Assembly (NCBI GenBank): GCA_963724385.1
Contig: CAVRUJ010000002.1
Location: 496,001-560,000, forward strand
DNA: 64,000 bases
From: DASXQK01 sp963724385
GTDB taxonomy: Bacteria > Pseudomonadota > Alphaproteobacteria > Dongiales > Dongiaceae
Direction of reading: 5' to 3'
Of the stretch, positions 8,649 through 16,907 are shown piece by piece. The notes beneath the pieces were generated by a model. That model worked only from the letters and a program-made list of their open reading frames with translations, searched no databases and had not been told where the DNA came from. Position numbers and translations under genes: made by a program. Positions within the stretch are counted from its first letter, which is position 1, and each line of letters starts with the position of its first letter.

Positions 8649-9176
8649 GTGGCCATCACCCTTGTCGACGCCGGCGTTTCCCATTCCCTCGCGATTCATT
8701 CCATTTACGGCCATTGGGTCAGCCACGGCCTCGCGAGCTTCGAGGAGGAACCACCCGACTTCAGCGAGATGGAGCACAGGCGGCGAACGCTTCAGGAGGC
8801 CGGCTTCCCTTATGTCGTGGCCGAAGACAACGCTGTCATCCTCGGCTTTGCCTATGCCGGCCCTTACCGGACCCGCTCGGCCTATCGCTACACGGCGGAG
8901 GATTCGGTCTATGTGGCGCCCGAGGCCTTGGGTCGGGGCGTGGGCCGGGCCTTGCTAGGCCGGGTGATCTCCCGCGCCGAAATCATGGGCAAACGCCAGA
9001 TGATCGCGGTGATCGGGGATTCCGCCAATGCACCCTCCATCCGCCTCCATGAATCCCTCGGGTTTCGGCGGGTCGGCGTGCTCGAGTCCGTCGGCTTCAA
9101 GCTCGGCCGGTGGGTGGACAGCGTTTTCATGCAGCGAGCCCTGGGGCCAGGCGACAGCAAGCTGCCCGTGGTGTAG
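8649..9176 (+). CDS. GNAT family N-acetyltransferase (phosphinothricin acetyltransferase-like)
   Basis: 175 residues with a GTG start, 6 bases after the N-formylglutamate amidohydrolase stop. The acetyl-CoA binding signature VAPEALGRGVGRALLGRV is near residue 90, and the C-terminal NAPSIRLHESLGFRRVGVLESVGFK region is typical of the Pat/Bar branch. That branch acetylates the amino group of phosphinothricin, methionine sulfone/sulfoximine or similar glutamate analogues. The native substrate is unknown. A glutamate-like small molecule would fit its partner gene, but that is inference. Confidence 0.85.
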   Translation: MAITLVDAGVSHSLAIHSIYGHWVSHGLASFEEEPPDFSEMEHRRRTLQEAGFPYVVAEDNAVILGFAYAGPYRTRSAYRYTAEDSVYVAPEALGRGVGRALLGRVISRAEIMGKRQMIAVIGDSANAPSIRLHESLGFRRVGVLESVGFKLGRWVDSVFMQRALGPGDSKLPVV

Positions 9177-9185
9177 AATAGACCC

Positions 9186-9218
9186 CGGAAAGAAAAGGGC
9201 CGCCCCGAAGGGCGGCCT
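9186..9218 (-). terminator. Rho-independent terminator (minus-strand polarity)
   Basis: A perfect 8-bp stem GGCCGCCC (9198-9205) / GGGCGGCC (9210-9217) with tetraloop CGAA is followed on the minus strand by a CCTTTTCTTT tract. On the plus strand it lies about 20 bases after the GNAT gene, so the hairpin may also serve that transcript. Confidence 0.6.
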
Positions 9219-9275
9219 GAAGTGTTGGGAGGAAACGCCCATCGGGCGCAAGCGTCGCAGCGGCAGGGCCGCCAT

Positions 9276-9300
9276 GACGCACTGCACAATATTGTGCGTC
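9276..9300. promoter_or_regulatory. Palindromic element in convergent intergenic region
   Basis: GCACAAT-ATTGTGC (9284-9297) is a perfect 14-bp palindrome. An overlapping second dyad GACGCAC (9276-9282) / GTGCGTC (9294-9300) flanks it. It lies in the 259-base gap between two convergent genes, where a protein-gene operator is not expected, and upstream (in minus orientation) of the T-tailed terminator at 9186-9218. It could be an operator for a short minus-strand transcript. Confidence 0.4.
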
Positions 9301-9435
9301 GCAGCACGCGATCAAGTGATTTTTCCTATTGATCCGGCAAAGAGATGATTTGTCGCAGCCGATGCGCCGCGATGCAACATAATGACAGGCGCGCGGCAGC
9401 CTCGGTAATTTTCCGACCGGCGAATCCGGCGCCGG

Positions 9436-9939
9436 CTAGTTGGCAGCGACCCCTTGGGCCTGGGCACGCGCCTGGCGGCATTTGACCGCGTCGACGAAGC
9501 TTTGGTTGATGGTGATCCCGTCCCGGACACTGAGGAAATAGGTCTCGATCCACTGGTCGGACATCTTGTCCTTGCGCAGCTCGGCGATGAGCGCGTCCTT
9601 GTTCTTCAGCGTGTTCCGATACTCCTCGACATGGTTCTCGCCGCCCTGGATGGAGGCCTCGATGCCCCCGCCGCGCGCGATCATGTCGTCGATCGGCTCG
9701 CTGAGGGTGGCATCGAGCGCATCTTTGCCGATGAAGGCCTCCAGCTTGGGATAGGGCGTCACCAGCTTGTCCTTCACGAAGGCCAAGGTAGCGGGGCAGC
9801 TCGCCGGCACGGCCGCGGCCGGGGTGCTGCCGGTGCCGGTGTTGTCGGCACAGGCGCCGAGCGTCATCAGGGCCAGGCCGAGGAGGCATGAGACGGCCTT
9901 GGGGACGGCCTTGGGCGCGGCCTTGGCTCCTATCCCCAC
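9436..9939 (-). CDS. Putative lipoprotein of unknown function
   Basis: 167 residues. After a basic, alanine-rich leader there is a hydrophobic stretch ending in LMTLGAC (Cys near residue 31), a lipobox for signal peptidase II, so the product should be a lipid-anchored periplasmic protein. The mature part is small, helical and charged, with two further cysteines (near residues 49 and 157) that could form a disulfide. I do not recognise the family. Its start overlaps the end of dgcA by 10 bases, which suggests translational coupling. An accessory role in the same uptake or degradation unit is possible but unproven. Confidence 0.65.
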   Translation of the reverse strand: MGIGAKAAPKAVPKAVSCLLGLALMTLGACADNTGTGSTPAAAVPASCPATLAFVKDKLVTPYPKLEAFIGKDALDATLSEPIDDMIARGGGIEASIQGGENHVEEYRNTLKNKDALIAELRKDKMSDQWIETYFLSVRDGITINQSFVDAVKCRQARAQAQGVAAN

Positions 9940-10910
9940 AGGGCCGGCTCCGCGGGCGCGACCCGGCTGCCCTCATAGACGAGCCCGGGCGACCGGTCGC
10001 GGGCGAGCAGCAGCGGGCCGTCGAGATCGACGAACGCAGCACCTTGAGCCAGCAGCAGGGCCGGCGCCATCGAAAGCGAGGTCGCCAGCATGCAGCCGAC
10101 CATGATCTTATAGCCAGTCGCCTCGGCTTCGCGCTTGAGCGCCAGGGCTTCCGTCAGCCCGCCGGTCTTGTCGAGCTTGATGTTGATGGCATCGTAGCGC
10201 CCGGCGACTTTGCGCAGGCTTGCGCGGTCGTGGCAGGATTCATCGGCGCAGATAGCGACCGGCCGCGTCATGCCTGCAAGCGCTTCGTCCTTGCCGGCCG
10301 GAAGTGGCTGTTCGATCAACTCGACGCCGATCTGCTTCAGGCGGGGCGCCAGCCTGGCGTAGATCTCCGGCGTCCAGCCCTCATTGGCATCGACGATGAG
10401 CCGCGCCTTGGGCGCATGAGCATGGACCGCCTCGACGCGATCGAGGTCATCGGGCCCCGCCAGCTTCAGCTTCAGGAGCGGCCGGTCCGCATGCTTTTGC
10501 GCCGCCGCGGCCATGTTCTCCACCGTGTCCAGGCTGAGGGTGTAGGCGGTGACGATCATCCCCGGCCGCTTCAGTCCCGCGAGCGCCCAGACCGGACGGC
10601 CGCTGCGCTTGGCTTCCAGGTCCCACAGCGCGCAGTCGACCGCATTTCGCGCCGCCCCCGCCGGCAGCCGGCTCTGCAACTCGGCTCGCTCCAGCCCGGA
10701 CTTGAGGGCCGGAACAATGCCTTCGATCGCCGCCGCCGCGCTGTCCAGGGATTCGCCATAATGCGCATAGGGCACGCATTCGCCGCGGCCCTTGAAGCCG
10801 GCTTCCTCGATCTCCACCAGGATCACTTCGGAAGCGGTCTTGCTGCCCCGCGAGATCGTGAACCGGCCCGCGATCGGCCAGCTTTCCCGCATGATGCGAA
10901 CCCGGCGCAT
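9930..10910 (-). CDS. dgcA: N-acetyl-D-glutamate racemase DgcA-type (dipeptide epimerase branch, enolase superfamily)
   Basis: 326 residues of the L-Ala-D/L-Glu epimerase-like branch of the enolase superfamily. Both general-base lysines are visible (KLKLAG near residue 148 and NIKLDKTGG near 250), as are the metal ligands in VDANEGW, IEQPLP and ADES. Known DgcA proteins racemise N-acetyl-D-glutamate to N-acetyl-L-glutamate after DgcN has acetylated D-glutamate. The gene directly abuts dgcN (stop at 10911, start at 10910), the arrangement described for this pathway. A plain L-Ala-D/L-Glu epimerase acting on murein dipeptides is the alternative. The dipeptidase and dipeptide importer next door would suit either role. 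Confidence 0.82.
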   Translation of the reverse strand: MRRVRIMRESWPIAGRFTISRGSKTASEVILVEIEEAGFKGRGECVPYAHYGESLDSAAAAIEGIVPALKSGLERAELQSRLPAGAARNAVDCALWDLEAKRSGRPVWALAGLKRPGMIVTAYTLSLDTVENMAAAAQKHADRPLLKLKLAGPDDLDRVEAVHAHAPKARLIVDANEGWTPEIYARLAPRLKQIGVELIEQPLPAGKDEALAGMTRPVAICADESCHDRASLRKVAGRYDAINIKLDKTGGLTEALALKREAEATGYKIMVGCMLATSLSMAPALLLAQGAAFVDLDGPLLLARDRSPGLVYEGSRVAPAEPALWG

Positions 10911-11909
10911 TCAGGCCAGCAGGTCGACGATGCGGGCCACGCCGGTGCGCACCGGATCGACCACGGGCATGGCGAGATGCTTTTCCGTTTGCTCGATATA
11001 GGCCTTGGCATCGGCCTCGCTCATCTCGCCCGTGTTGATGCTGGCGGCGATGCAACGGACCTTCGGATTGGTGAGGCGCGCTGCCTCCAGGTTCGCTTCG
11101 ATGCAACGCTTGAGATCGGGAAGCGGGTAGTTCGGCAGCCCGCGCATGTGGCGGCGCGTCGGCTCATGGCAGAGCACCAGCACGTCCGGCTGCGCGCCGT
11201 GGAGCAGGCCGAGGCTGACTCCGGCGTAGGAGGCATGGAACAGGGAGCCCTGGCCTTCGATCAGATCCCAGTGATCTGGATCGTTGGCCGGCGACAGCCA
11301 CTCGACCGCGCCCGAGACGAAATCCGAAACCACGGCGTCGATGGAAACGCCGTCGCCGGCGATGAAAATGCCGGTCTGGCCGGTCGCCCGGAAATCGGCC
11401 TTCATGCCCCGGCGCTTCATCTCCCGTTCCAGCGCCAGCGTCGTGTACATTTTGCCGACCGAGCAATCTGTGCCCACGGCCAGCAGGCGCCTGCCCGGCC
11501 GCTTCACCCCGTTGCCGACCTCGAACTCCCGGGTCGGGTGCCGGACGTCGAGGAGCTGGCGGCCGAGCCGGGTAGCCGCCTCGCGAAGGGGTTCGATATC
11601 CGAAAGCCGCCGGTGCAACCCGCTCGCGAGATCCATGCCGAGCTCGAGAGCGCGGAGCAGCGTATCGGTCCAGCTTCCCGCCAGCTTGCCGCCGCGATTG
11701 GCGACGCCGACGATGACCGTGCGCACGCCGGCGGCCTTCGCCTGTTCCAGGCTCATGTCGGGAATCTTGAGATCCGCCTTGCATCCCGGCAAGCGTAGCT
11801 GGCCCAGGCACCAATCGGGCCGCCAATGAACGATGCCCTGGGCGGTTTTGGCCGCCAGCTGGTCCGCCGCCTCGCCGAGAAACATCAGATAGGGATGTGC
11901 GATCACCAT
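10911..11909 (-). CDS. dgcN: DgcN-type D-glutamate N-acetyltransferase (DUF1611 family)
   Basis: 332 residues from ATG 11909, which has GAGGG five bases upstream; in-frame starts further up to 11966 lack this. The N-terminal domain (about 1-130) precedes a P-loop-like segment GTDCSVGKMYTTLAL, then TGQTGIFIAGDGVSIDAVVSDFVSG and EGQGSLFHASYAGVS, all typical of DUF1611. DgcN acetylates D-glutamate in the D-glutamate catabolic pathway together with DgcA. The direct abutment to dgcA and the M19 dipeptidase upstream support this assignment over an uncharacterised DUF1611 NTPase. Confidence 0.82.
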   Translation of the reverse strand: MVIAHPYLMFLGEAADQLAAKTAQGIVHWRPDWCLGQLRLPGCKADLKIPDMSLEQAKAAGVRTVIVGVANRGGKLAGSWTDTLLRALELGMDLASGLHRRLSDIEPLREAATRLGRQLLDVRHPTREFEVGNGVKRPGRRLLAVGTDCSVGKMYTTLALEREMKRRGMKADFRATGQTGIFIAGDGVSIDAVVSDFVSGAVEWLSPANDPDHWDLIEGQGSLFHASYAGVSLGLLHGAQPDVLVLCHEPTRRHMRGLPNYPLPDLKRCIEANLEAARLTNPKVRCIAASINTGEMSEADAKAYIEQTEKHLAMPVVDPVRTGVARIVDLLA

Positions 11910-12026
11910 GCTTCCCTCGCGGCCCATTGCACGCGGGGGTGCGCCCCGACAGCCGCGGCGGCGCATCCTAATGGATGGGCCGGGCGATGTCTTGGGCCAG
12001 CGTGAGGACCGCGTCTTCTGCCACAG

Positions 12027-13037
12027 CTATTTCCAGACCGCCTCGGCCACGCGCCGGAAATTCTCGCCTTGCACCTTGCGCACGTCGGCCTCGCTCCAGC
12101 CTCGGTCGAGCAGCATGTCCGTGATCTGGGGCAATTGCAGCGGCTCGGCCATCCGCATGGGGCCGCCGTGGCCGTAGCCCTCGCTCGCCGGCCAGAAACG
12201 CGGATTGGCCGCCGTTAGTCCCTCCAGATTTTCCGGCGTGTAGTCGAGGGCAATGCCGACGTGATCGACGCCGACGAGGTCGGCGACATAGGCGATGGCG
12301 TCGACCAGGGTCGGCGTCGTGGCGCCGGGATCGCCCAGGAAGAGGCCGATGCCGTTGATGCCGACCACGCCGCCGCTCCTCGCGCAGGCACGGATCTGCT
12401 CATCGACGATGTTGCGCCCGTGCTTGTGCAGGGCCACCGGGTTGGAATGGGAGAAGATCACCGGCGCGCTCGAGGCTTCGATCGCCTCGAGCGTCGTGCG
12501 ATAGCCGGTATGGGAGCAATCGACGATCATGCCGACCCGGTTCATCTCGGCAATCACCTGCCGGCCGAAGGCCGTGAGGCCGCCATCCTGATCGTGGCAG
12601 CCGCCGCCGGCGAGGTTGTTGAGATTGTAGGCGAAGAGCATCTGGCGGACGCCCAGCCGATAATAGAACGACACCATGTAGGCTTGGCCGTCGAGGGCAT
12701 CCATGCCTTCGAGGTCGAATGCGATGGCGAGCTTGCCGTCGCGCTTGGCCGCCAGGATGTCCTCGACCCGGCGCACCAGAGTGAAGCGGTCGGCGTGCTT
12801 CTCGAGCCAGGTGATGAAGGCGCCGATGTTCTTAACCGTGTTCTGCCAGGGGACCACGTCATAGCCGACATTGACCGACAGGAAGTCGACCCCCGCGGCC
12901 CGCCAATACTCGAGAATCTCCAGATCGACCGAGGGCTTGGGCTCGAACCCGGCATGGGCGTCCCAAACCAGAGCGTCGGCGTGAAGCCTGCGGGCGCGAT
13001 CGGATACCTTCCAATTCTGCATGACGGCGTCGGGCAT
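12027..13037 (-). CDS. Membrane dipeptidase family protein (peptidase M19)
   Basis: 336 residues from ATG 13037, which is preceded by GGAG at 8 bases; a longer frame to 13187 exists but is not supported. The metal-site segments FDLEGMDAL (bridging Glu), VDCSHTG (His), FSHSNP (His) and ALDYTPEN (Asp) are conserved. The first motif reads WDAHAG, whereas classical renal dipeptidases have H-x-D, so one zinc ligand position is Gly. M19 enzymes hydrolyse dipeptides, including those with a C-terminal D-residue. No signal peptide is visible, so it is probably cytoplasmic. It lies upstream of dgcN/dgcA and divergent from the dipeptide importer, which fits breakdown of imported D-amino-acid dipeptides. 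Confidence 0.85.
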   Translation of the reverse strand: MPDAVMQNWKVSDRARRLHADALVWDAHAGFEPKPSVDLEILEYWRAAGVDFLSVNVGYDVVPWQNTVKNIGAFITWLEKHADRFTLVRRVEDILAAKRDGKLAIAFDLEGMDALDGQAYMVSFYYRLGVRQMLFAYNLNNLAGGGCHDQDGGLTAFGRQVIAEMNRVGMIVDCSHTGYRTTLEAIEASSAPVIFSHSNPVALHKHGRNIVDEQIRACARSGGVVGINGIGLFLGDPGATTPTLVDAIAYVADLVGVDHVGIALDYTPENLEGLTAANPRFWPASEGYGHGGPMRMAEPLQLPQITDMLLDRGWSEADVRKVQGENFRRVAEAVWK

Positions 13038-13086
13038 GGCGGATTCTCCAGTCGGTGGGCCCCCTATCATCCAGGCAAAAGCCAGG

Positions 13087-13106
13087 GCCGGCAATGGATT
13101 GCCGGC
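13087..13106. promoter_or_regulatory. Perfect inverted repeat in divergent promoter region (putative operator)
   Basis: GCCGGCAAT (13087-13095) and ATTGCCGGC (13098-13106) form a 9-2-9 perfect dyad. It sits in the 233-base divergent region between the M19 dipeptidase (start 13037) and the importer SBP gene (start 13271). Its position suits a regulator controlling both arms of the locus. No regulator gene is visible in the immediate neighbourhood. Confidence 0.45.
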
Positions 13107-13129
13107 GCCGCCCGGCCGCGCGACCTCTC

Positions 13130-13158
13130 TTGATAAGGGGCTTAAGGCCGCGTAGCGT
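13130..13158 (+). promoter_or_regulatory. Weak candidate promoter for the peptide ABC importer
   Basis: TTGATA (13130-13135), a 17-base spacer and TAGCGT (13153-13158) lie about 110 bases before the SBP start. The -35 match is good and the -10 match poor. Confidence 0.25.
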
Positions 13159-13270
13159 GCTGGGTCGGGGAGAGCGAATTCAATCAAGGGGCAGGAACGC
13201 TCCGGTAGACGTCACAGGCCCGCCGTCCCACAGCGGCCCCATTCGGACAATTAAGGAGAGGAACTCAGGA

Positions 13271-14875
13271 ATGAAAAAGCTACTTGCGGCGTTGGCCATG
13301 GGCGCCAGCTTTGCGCTGGCCATGCCTGCCGCACATGCGGGAACACCGAAAGACACGCTGGTCGAGGCGTGGCGCTTCGACGACATGATCACTCTCGACC
13401 CGGCGGAGATGTACGAACTATCGACCTACGAGGTGACCGGCAACGTTTACGACACCCTGGTCGCCATCAATGGCCGCAATACCAGTCAGGTCCTGCACAA
13501 GGCGGCACTCAGCTGGACCGTGTCGGACGACGGCAAGACCTACACCTTCAAGCTGCGCCCCAACCAGAAGTTCGCGAGCGGCAACCCGCTGACGGCCGCC
13601 GACGTGGTCTATTCCTATCAGCGGCTGACAGCGCTCAACAAGTCGCCGGCCTTCCTCATCCAGGACCTGGGAATCACCCCGGACAACATGAACACCACCC
13701 TGAAGGCGGTGGATGACCTGACCTTCCAGATGACCGTGGATCAGGCCTATGCGCCCTCCTTCGTCATCAACAAGCTCTGCGCCACCAACTTCGCCATCGT
13801 CGATAGCGTCCTCTTGAAGTCGAAGGAAGCGAAGCAGGCCGACGGCACCAACGATTGGGGCAATGGCTGGCTGAAGACCGCTTCCGCCGGATCCGGTCCC
13901 TATGCGATCACGGAGTGGAAGCCCAGCGAGGTCGTCATCATCGAGGCCAACCCGAACTATTGGGGTCCCAAGCCGAAGTTGAAGAAGATCGTGTGGCGCT
14001 TCATCGCCGAAGAGGCCTCCCAGCGTCTGCTGCTGGAGTCCGGCGACGTGGACATCGCCCGCAACCTCTCGGCCGACCAGCTCGACGGCGTGCGGCAGAA
14101 GGGCGGCTTCAAGTTCACGGCGACGGCCCAGAACAACAACCTCTATGCGGGCCTCAACACCAAGAACCAGTATCTGTCCAACCCGAAAGTCCGCGAAGCG
14201 CTGCGCTATCTCGTGGACTATAACGGCCTGGCGAAGACGGCCTTGCGCGAGGGCTGGATCGTCAACCAGACCTTCCTGCCCAATGGCGTGCTGGGCTTCA
14301 TCGATTCGCGTCCCTACAGGCTGAATGTCGCCAAGGCCAAGGCCCTGCTGGCCGACGCCGGCTATGCCAACGGCTTTCCGTTGACCGTCAACGTGGCATC
14401 GACCCAGCAGCAATGGATGGACGTCGCCCAGAGCATGCAGGAGACCTTCGCCAAGGCCGGCATTCAGCTGAAGATCCTGGCCTCGGACCAGAAGACGGTA
14501 ATCACCACCTACCGGGCCCGCAAGCACGACATGGCCTTGCTGACCTGGGGTATCGACTACTTCGATCCGAACACGAACATGTCCTTCGTGGTCAATACGG
14601 ACAACTCGGACACGCCCAAGAGCAAGCCGCTCGCCTGGCGCAACGGCTGGATGAACGAGGACTTCAACAAGCAGGCGGCTGCCTTGCTGATGGAGACCGA
14701 CGCCGCGAAGCGCAAGGCCGGTTACCAAGCCATGATCAAGGCCTGGCAGCCGATTTCGCCCTACATCATGATGTTCCAGCAGAACATGGTGGCGGCCCTG
14801 TCGCCTAAGGTGAAGAACTTCTTCATCGGGCCGAATCCGGAAATGACGCAGTACGACACCGTCTATAAGCAATAA
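13271..14875 (+). CDS. ABC transporter substrate-binding protein, family 5 (dipeptide/oligopeptide type)
   Basis: 534 residues. ATG 13271 follows an AAGGAGAGGAA ribosome site, and the protein begins with a clear Sec signal peptide (basic MKK, hydrophobic core, cleavage after AAHA near residue 23). The mature protein has the family-5 features: DTLVEAWRFDDMITLDPAE at the start, YTFKLRPNQKFASGNPLTA near residue 95 and SAGSGPYAITEWKP near 206. It should bind a peptide or related solute in the periplasm and deliver it to the permeases encoded downstream. It is the first gene of the importer operon, divergent from the M19 dipeptidase. Confidence 0.93.
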   Translation: MKKLLAALAMGASFALAMPAAHAGTPKDTLVEAWRFDDMITLDPAEMYELSTYEVTGNVYDTLVAINGRNTSQVLHKAALSWTVSDDGKTYTFKLRPNQKFASGNPLTAADVVYSYQRLTALNKSPAFLIQDLGITPDNMNTTLKAVDDLTFQMTVDQAYAPSFVINKLCATNFAIVDSVLLKSKEAKQADGTNDWGNGWLKTASAGSGPYAITEWKPSEVVIIEANPNYWGPKPKLKKIVWRFIAEEASQRLLLESGDVDIARNLSADQLDGVRQKGGFKFTATAQNNNLYAGLNTKNQYLSNPKVREALRYLVDYNGLAKTALREGWIVNQTFLPNGVLGFIDSRPYRLNVAKAKALLADAGYANGFPLTVNVASTQQQWMDVAQSMQETFAKAGIQLKILASDQKTVITTYRARKHDMALLTWGIDYFDPNTNMSFVVNTDNSDTPKSKPLAWRNGWMNEDFNKQAAALLMETDAAKRKAGYQAMIKAWQPISPYIMMFQQNMVAALSPKVKNFFIGPNPEMTQYDTVYKQ

Positions 14876-14884
14876 GACGGCGCC

Positions 14885-15976
14885 ATGTCGGAGCCCGGGG
14901 CTTCGGCGGGCACGCTAGAGGCAAATCCGCCGGCCGAGAGCAGCGCCTTGTTCCTTCACGGAGCGAGGCGCCTGCTTCTCGCCGGCGGCGGCCTTCTGTT
15001 CTCTCTTTGCACGACGTTCTTCGGGCTGCTTCTCGTAACCTTCGTCATCGGGCGCCTGATACCGGTCGACCCGGTGCTCGCAGCCGTTGGCGATCGGGCG
15101 AGCCAGGCGACTTACGATCAGGTCAAGGAGGCGATGGGTCTCAACCTGCCCCTCTGGCATCAATTCCTGATCTACGCCTGGAAGGTGCTGCACGGCGATT
15201 TCGGCATGTCGATCCTGACCGCCCGGCCGGTCCTGGAAGACATTCAGCGGGTCTTTCCCGCGACCGCGGAACTGGCCACGGTCGGCATCACCATCGGCGT
15301 CGTCTTCGGCATCCCGCTCGGCGTCTGGGCGGCGGTCTATCGCAACAGCTTCTTCGACCACATCATCCGGGTCCTCGGCCTGGTCGGCTATTCGGTGCCG
15401 ATCTTCTGGCTTGGCGTCATGGGCCTGCTGGTCTTCTACCTCGATCTCCAATGGGTCGGCGGGCCCGGGCGCCTGGACGTCTATTTCGACGGCGAGGTGC
15501 CGACGGTGACCGGCCTGATCCTGGTCGATTCGATCCTGGCCGGCGACTGGGACGTGTTCAACAATGCGCTCAGCCACATCATCCTGCCGGCCTCGCTGCT
15601 GGGCTACTATTCGCTCGCCTACATCTGCCGCATGACGCGCAGCCTGATGTTGGAACAACTCAATCAGGAGTATCTGATCACCGCCCGGGTCAAGGGCGTG
15701 TCGGAGCGGCGCGTGATCTGGCGCCACGCCTTCGGCAACATCCAGGTGCCGCTGATCACCGTGGTGGCGCTTGCCTTCGCCAACATTCTGGAAGGCGCCG
15801 TGCTGACCGAGACCGTGTTCGCCTGGCCCGGCATCGGACGCTACATCACCACCGCACTGCTCAGCGCCGACATGAATTCGGTCCTCGGCGGCACCATCGT
15901 CGTCGGCACGGTCTATATCGGCATGAACCTGTTCTCGGACCTGCTTTACCGCATCGTGGATCCTCGGGCGCGATGA
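14885..15976 (+). CDS. ABC transporter permease, DppB/OppB type
   Basis: 363 residues with six predicted membrane spans. The N-terminal span (about 35-60) is followed by the conserved PVDPVLAAVGDRAS loop and GLNLPLWHQFLIY, and the EAA coupling loop RVKGVSERRVIWRHAFGN is near residue 265. It forms half of the membrane channel of a dipeptide/oligopeptide/nickel-class importer. An extra insertion between spans near residues 190-220 contains PGRLDVYFDGEVPTVTGLI, as in many DppB-like subunits. Its TGA overlaps the ATG of the next permease (ATGA). Confidence 0.92.
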   Translation: MSEPGASAGTLEANPPAESSALFLHGARRLLLAGGGLLFSLCTTFFGLLLVTFVIGRLIPVDPVLAAVGDRASQATYDQVKEAMGLNLPLWHQFLIYAWKVLHGDFGMSILTARPVLEDIQRVFPATAELATVGITIGVVFGIPLGVWAAVYRNSFFDHIIRVLGLVGYSVPIFWLGVMGLLVFYLDLQWVGGPGRLDVYFDGEVPTVTGLILVDSILAGDWDVFNNALSHIILPASLLGYYSLAYICRMTRSLMLEQLNQEYLITARVKGVSERRVIWRHAFGNIQVPLITVVALAFANILEGAVLTETVFAWPGIGRYITTALLSADMNSVLGGTIVVGTVYIGMNLFSDLLYRIVDPRAR

Positions 15977-16899
15977 CGGCCAACGAAAGAGTCCAGACGG
16001 CGTCGCTGGGTCTGCGGGCCTGGCTCATGGCCGATGCACCCGAGTCCGGTTGGCAGGCCGCCTGCGGGCGTGCCTATCGCGGATGGCGCGCCTTCGCCGG
16101 CAACCCGCTGGGACTGATGGGGCTCGGGATCGTCGTCTTATTGCTGCTCTGCGCGGCCTTCGCGCCTTGGATCGCGACCGCGGATCCCACGGCTCAGGAT
16201 CTTACGATCCGCTTGCAGCCCCCGACCGCGCTCCACTGGCTGGGGACCGACCGCATGGGTCGCGATACTTACTCGAACCTCGTCTACGGCTCCCGAGTCA
16301 CGCTTTATATCGTCGTGCTGGTCCTGGTGATCGCGGCCCCCATCGGCCTGTTGGTCGGTTCGACCGCGGGCTATCTGGGCGGCAGGACCGACCAGGTTCT
16401 GATGCGCCTCACGGACATCTTCTTTTCCTTTCCGCGGCTGGTCCTGGCGCTCGCCTTCGTCGCTTCGCTGGGGCCAGGCCTCAACAACGCCATCATCGCA
16501 ATTGCGATCACCGCCTGGCCCGCCTATGCCCGGGTCGCCCGGGCCGAGACCCTCGCCGTGCGCAAGAGCGATTTCATCTCCGCCGTCCGCACCCAGGGCG
16601 CCAGCAGCTGGCGGATCATATTCCGCCATGTGATGCCGCTCTCCCTGCCATCGGTCGTCGTGCGCGCCACCCTCGACATGGCCGGCGTCATCCTGACCGC
16701 CGCGGGCCTGGGATTCCTCGGCCTGGGCGCGCAGCCGCCGACGCCCGAATGGGGCGCCATGATCTCGGTCGGGCGCGAAAACATCCTCGATCAGTGGTGG
16801 GTGCCCGCGGTGCCCGGCATGGCGATCTTCATCGTCAGCCTGGGCTTCAACTTGCTGGGCGACGGCCTGCGCGACGTTCTTGATCCTAAGTTGTCCTAG
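15973..16899 (+). CDS. ABC transporter permease, DppC/OppC type
   Basis: 308 residues from ATG 15973, which overlaps the stop of the upstream permease by 4 bases. An N-terminal cytoplasmic segment with WRAFAGNPLGLMGLGIVVL leads into the first span. The HWLGTDRMGRDTYSNLVYGSR motif (near residue 90) and the coupling loop AVRTQGASSWRIIFRHVMP (near 205) are diagnostic for DppC-like permeases. It pairs with the DppB-like subunit. The reading frame stays open upstream inside the previous gene, but that part is not coding for this protein. Confidence 0.92.
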   Translation: MTANERVQTASLGLRAWLMADAPESGWQAACGRAYRGWRAFAGNPLGLMGLGIVVLLLLCAAFAPWIATADPTAQDLTIRLQPPTALHWLGTDRMGRDTYSNLVYGSRVTLYIVVLVLVIAAPIGLLVGSTAGYLGGRTDQVLMRLTDIFFSFPRLVLALAFVASLGPGLNNAIIAIAITAWPAYARVARAETLAVRKSDFISAVRTQGASSWRIIFRHVMPLSLPSVVVRATLDMAGVILTAAGLGFLGLGAQPPTPEWGAMISVGRENILDQWWVPAVPGMAIFIVSLGFNLLGDGLRDVLDPKLS

Positions 16900-16907
16900 G
16901 GTCGATC

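Noticed and set aside
9888..11798. A 636-codon plus-strand open frame opposite dgcA and dgcN
   Set aside because: Composition is that of a reverse-frame shadow; the minus-strand genes carry full catalytic motifs.
13055..13270. N-terminal extension of the peptide-binding protein to 13055
   Set aside because: ATG 13271 has a strong ribosome site and is followed at once by a perfect signal peptide; the extension would bury it.
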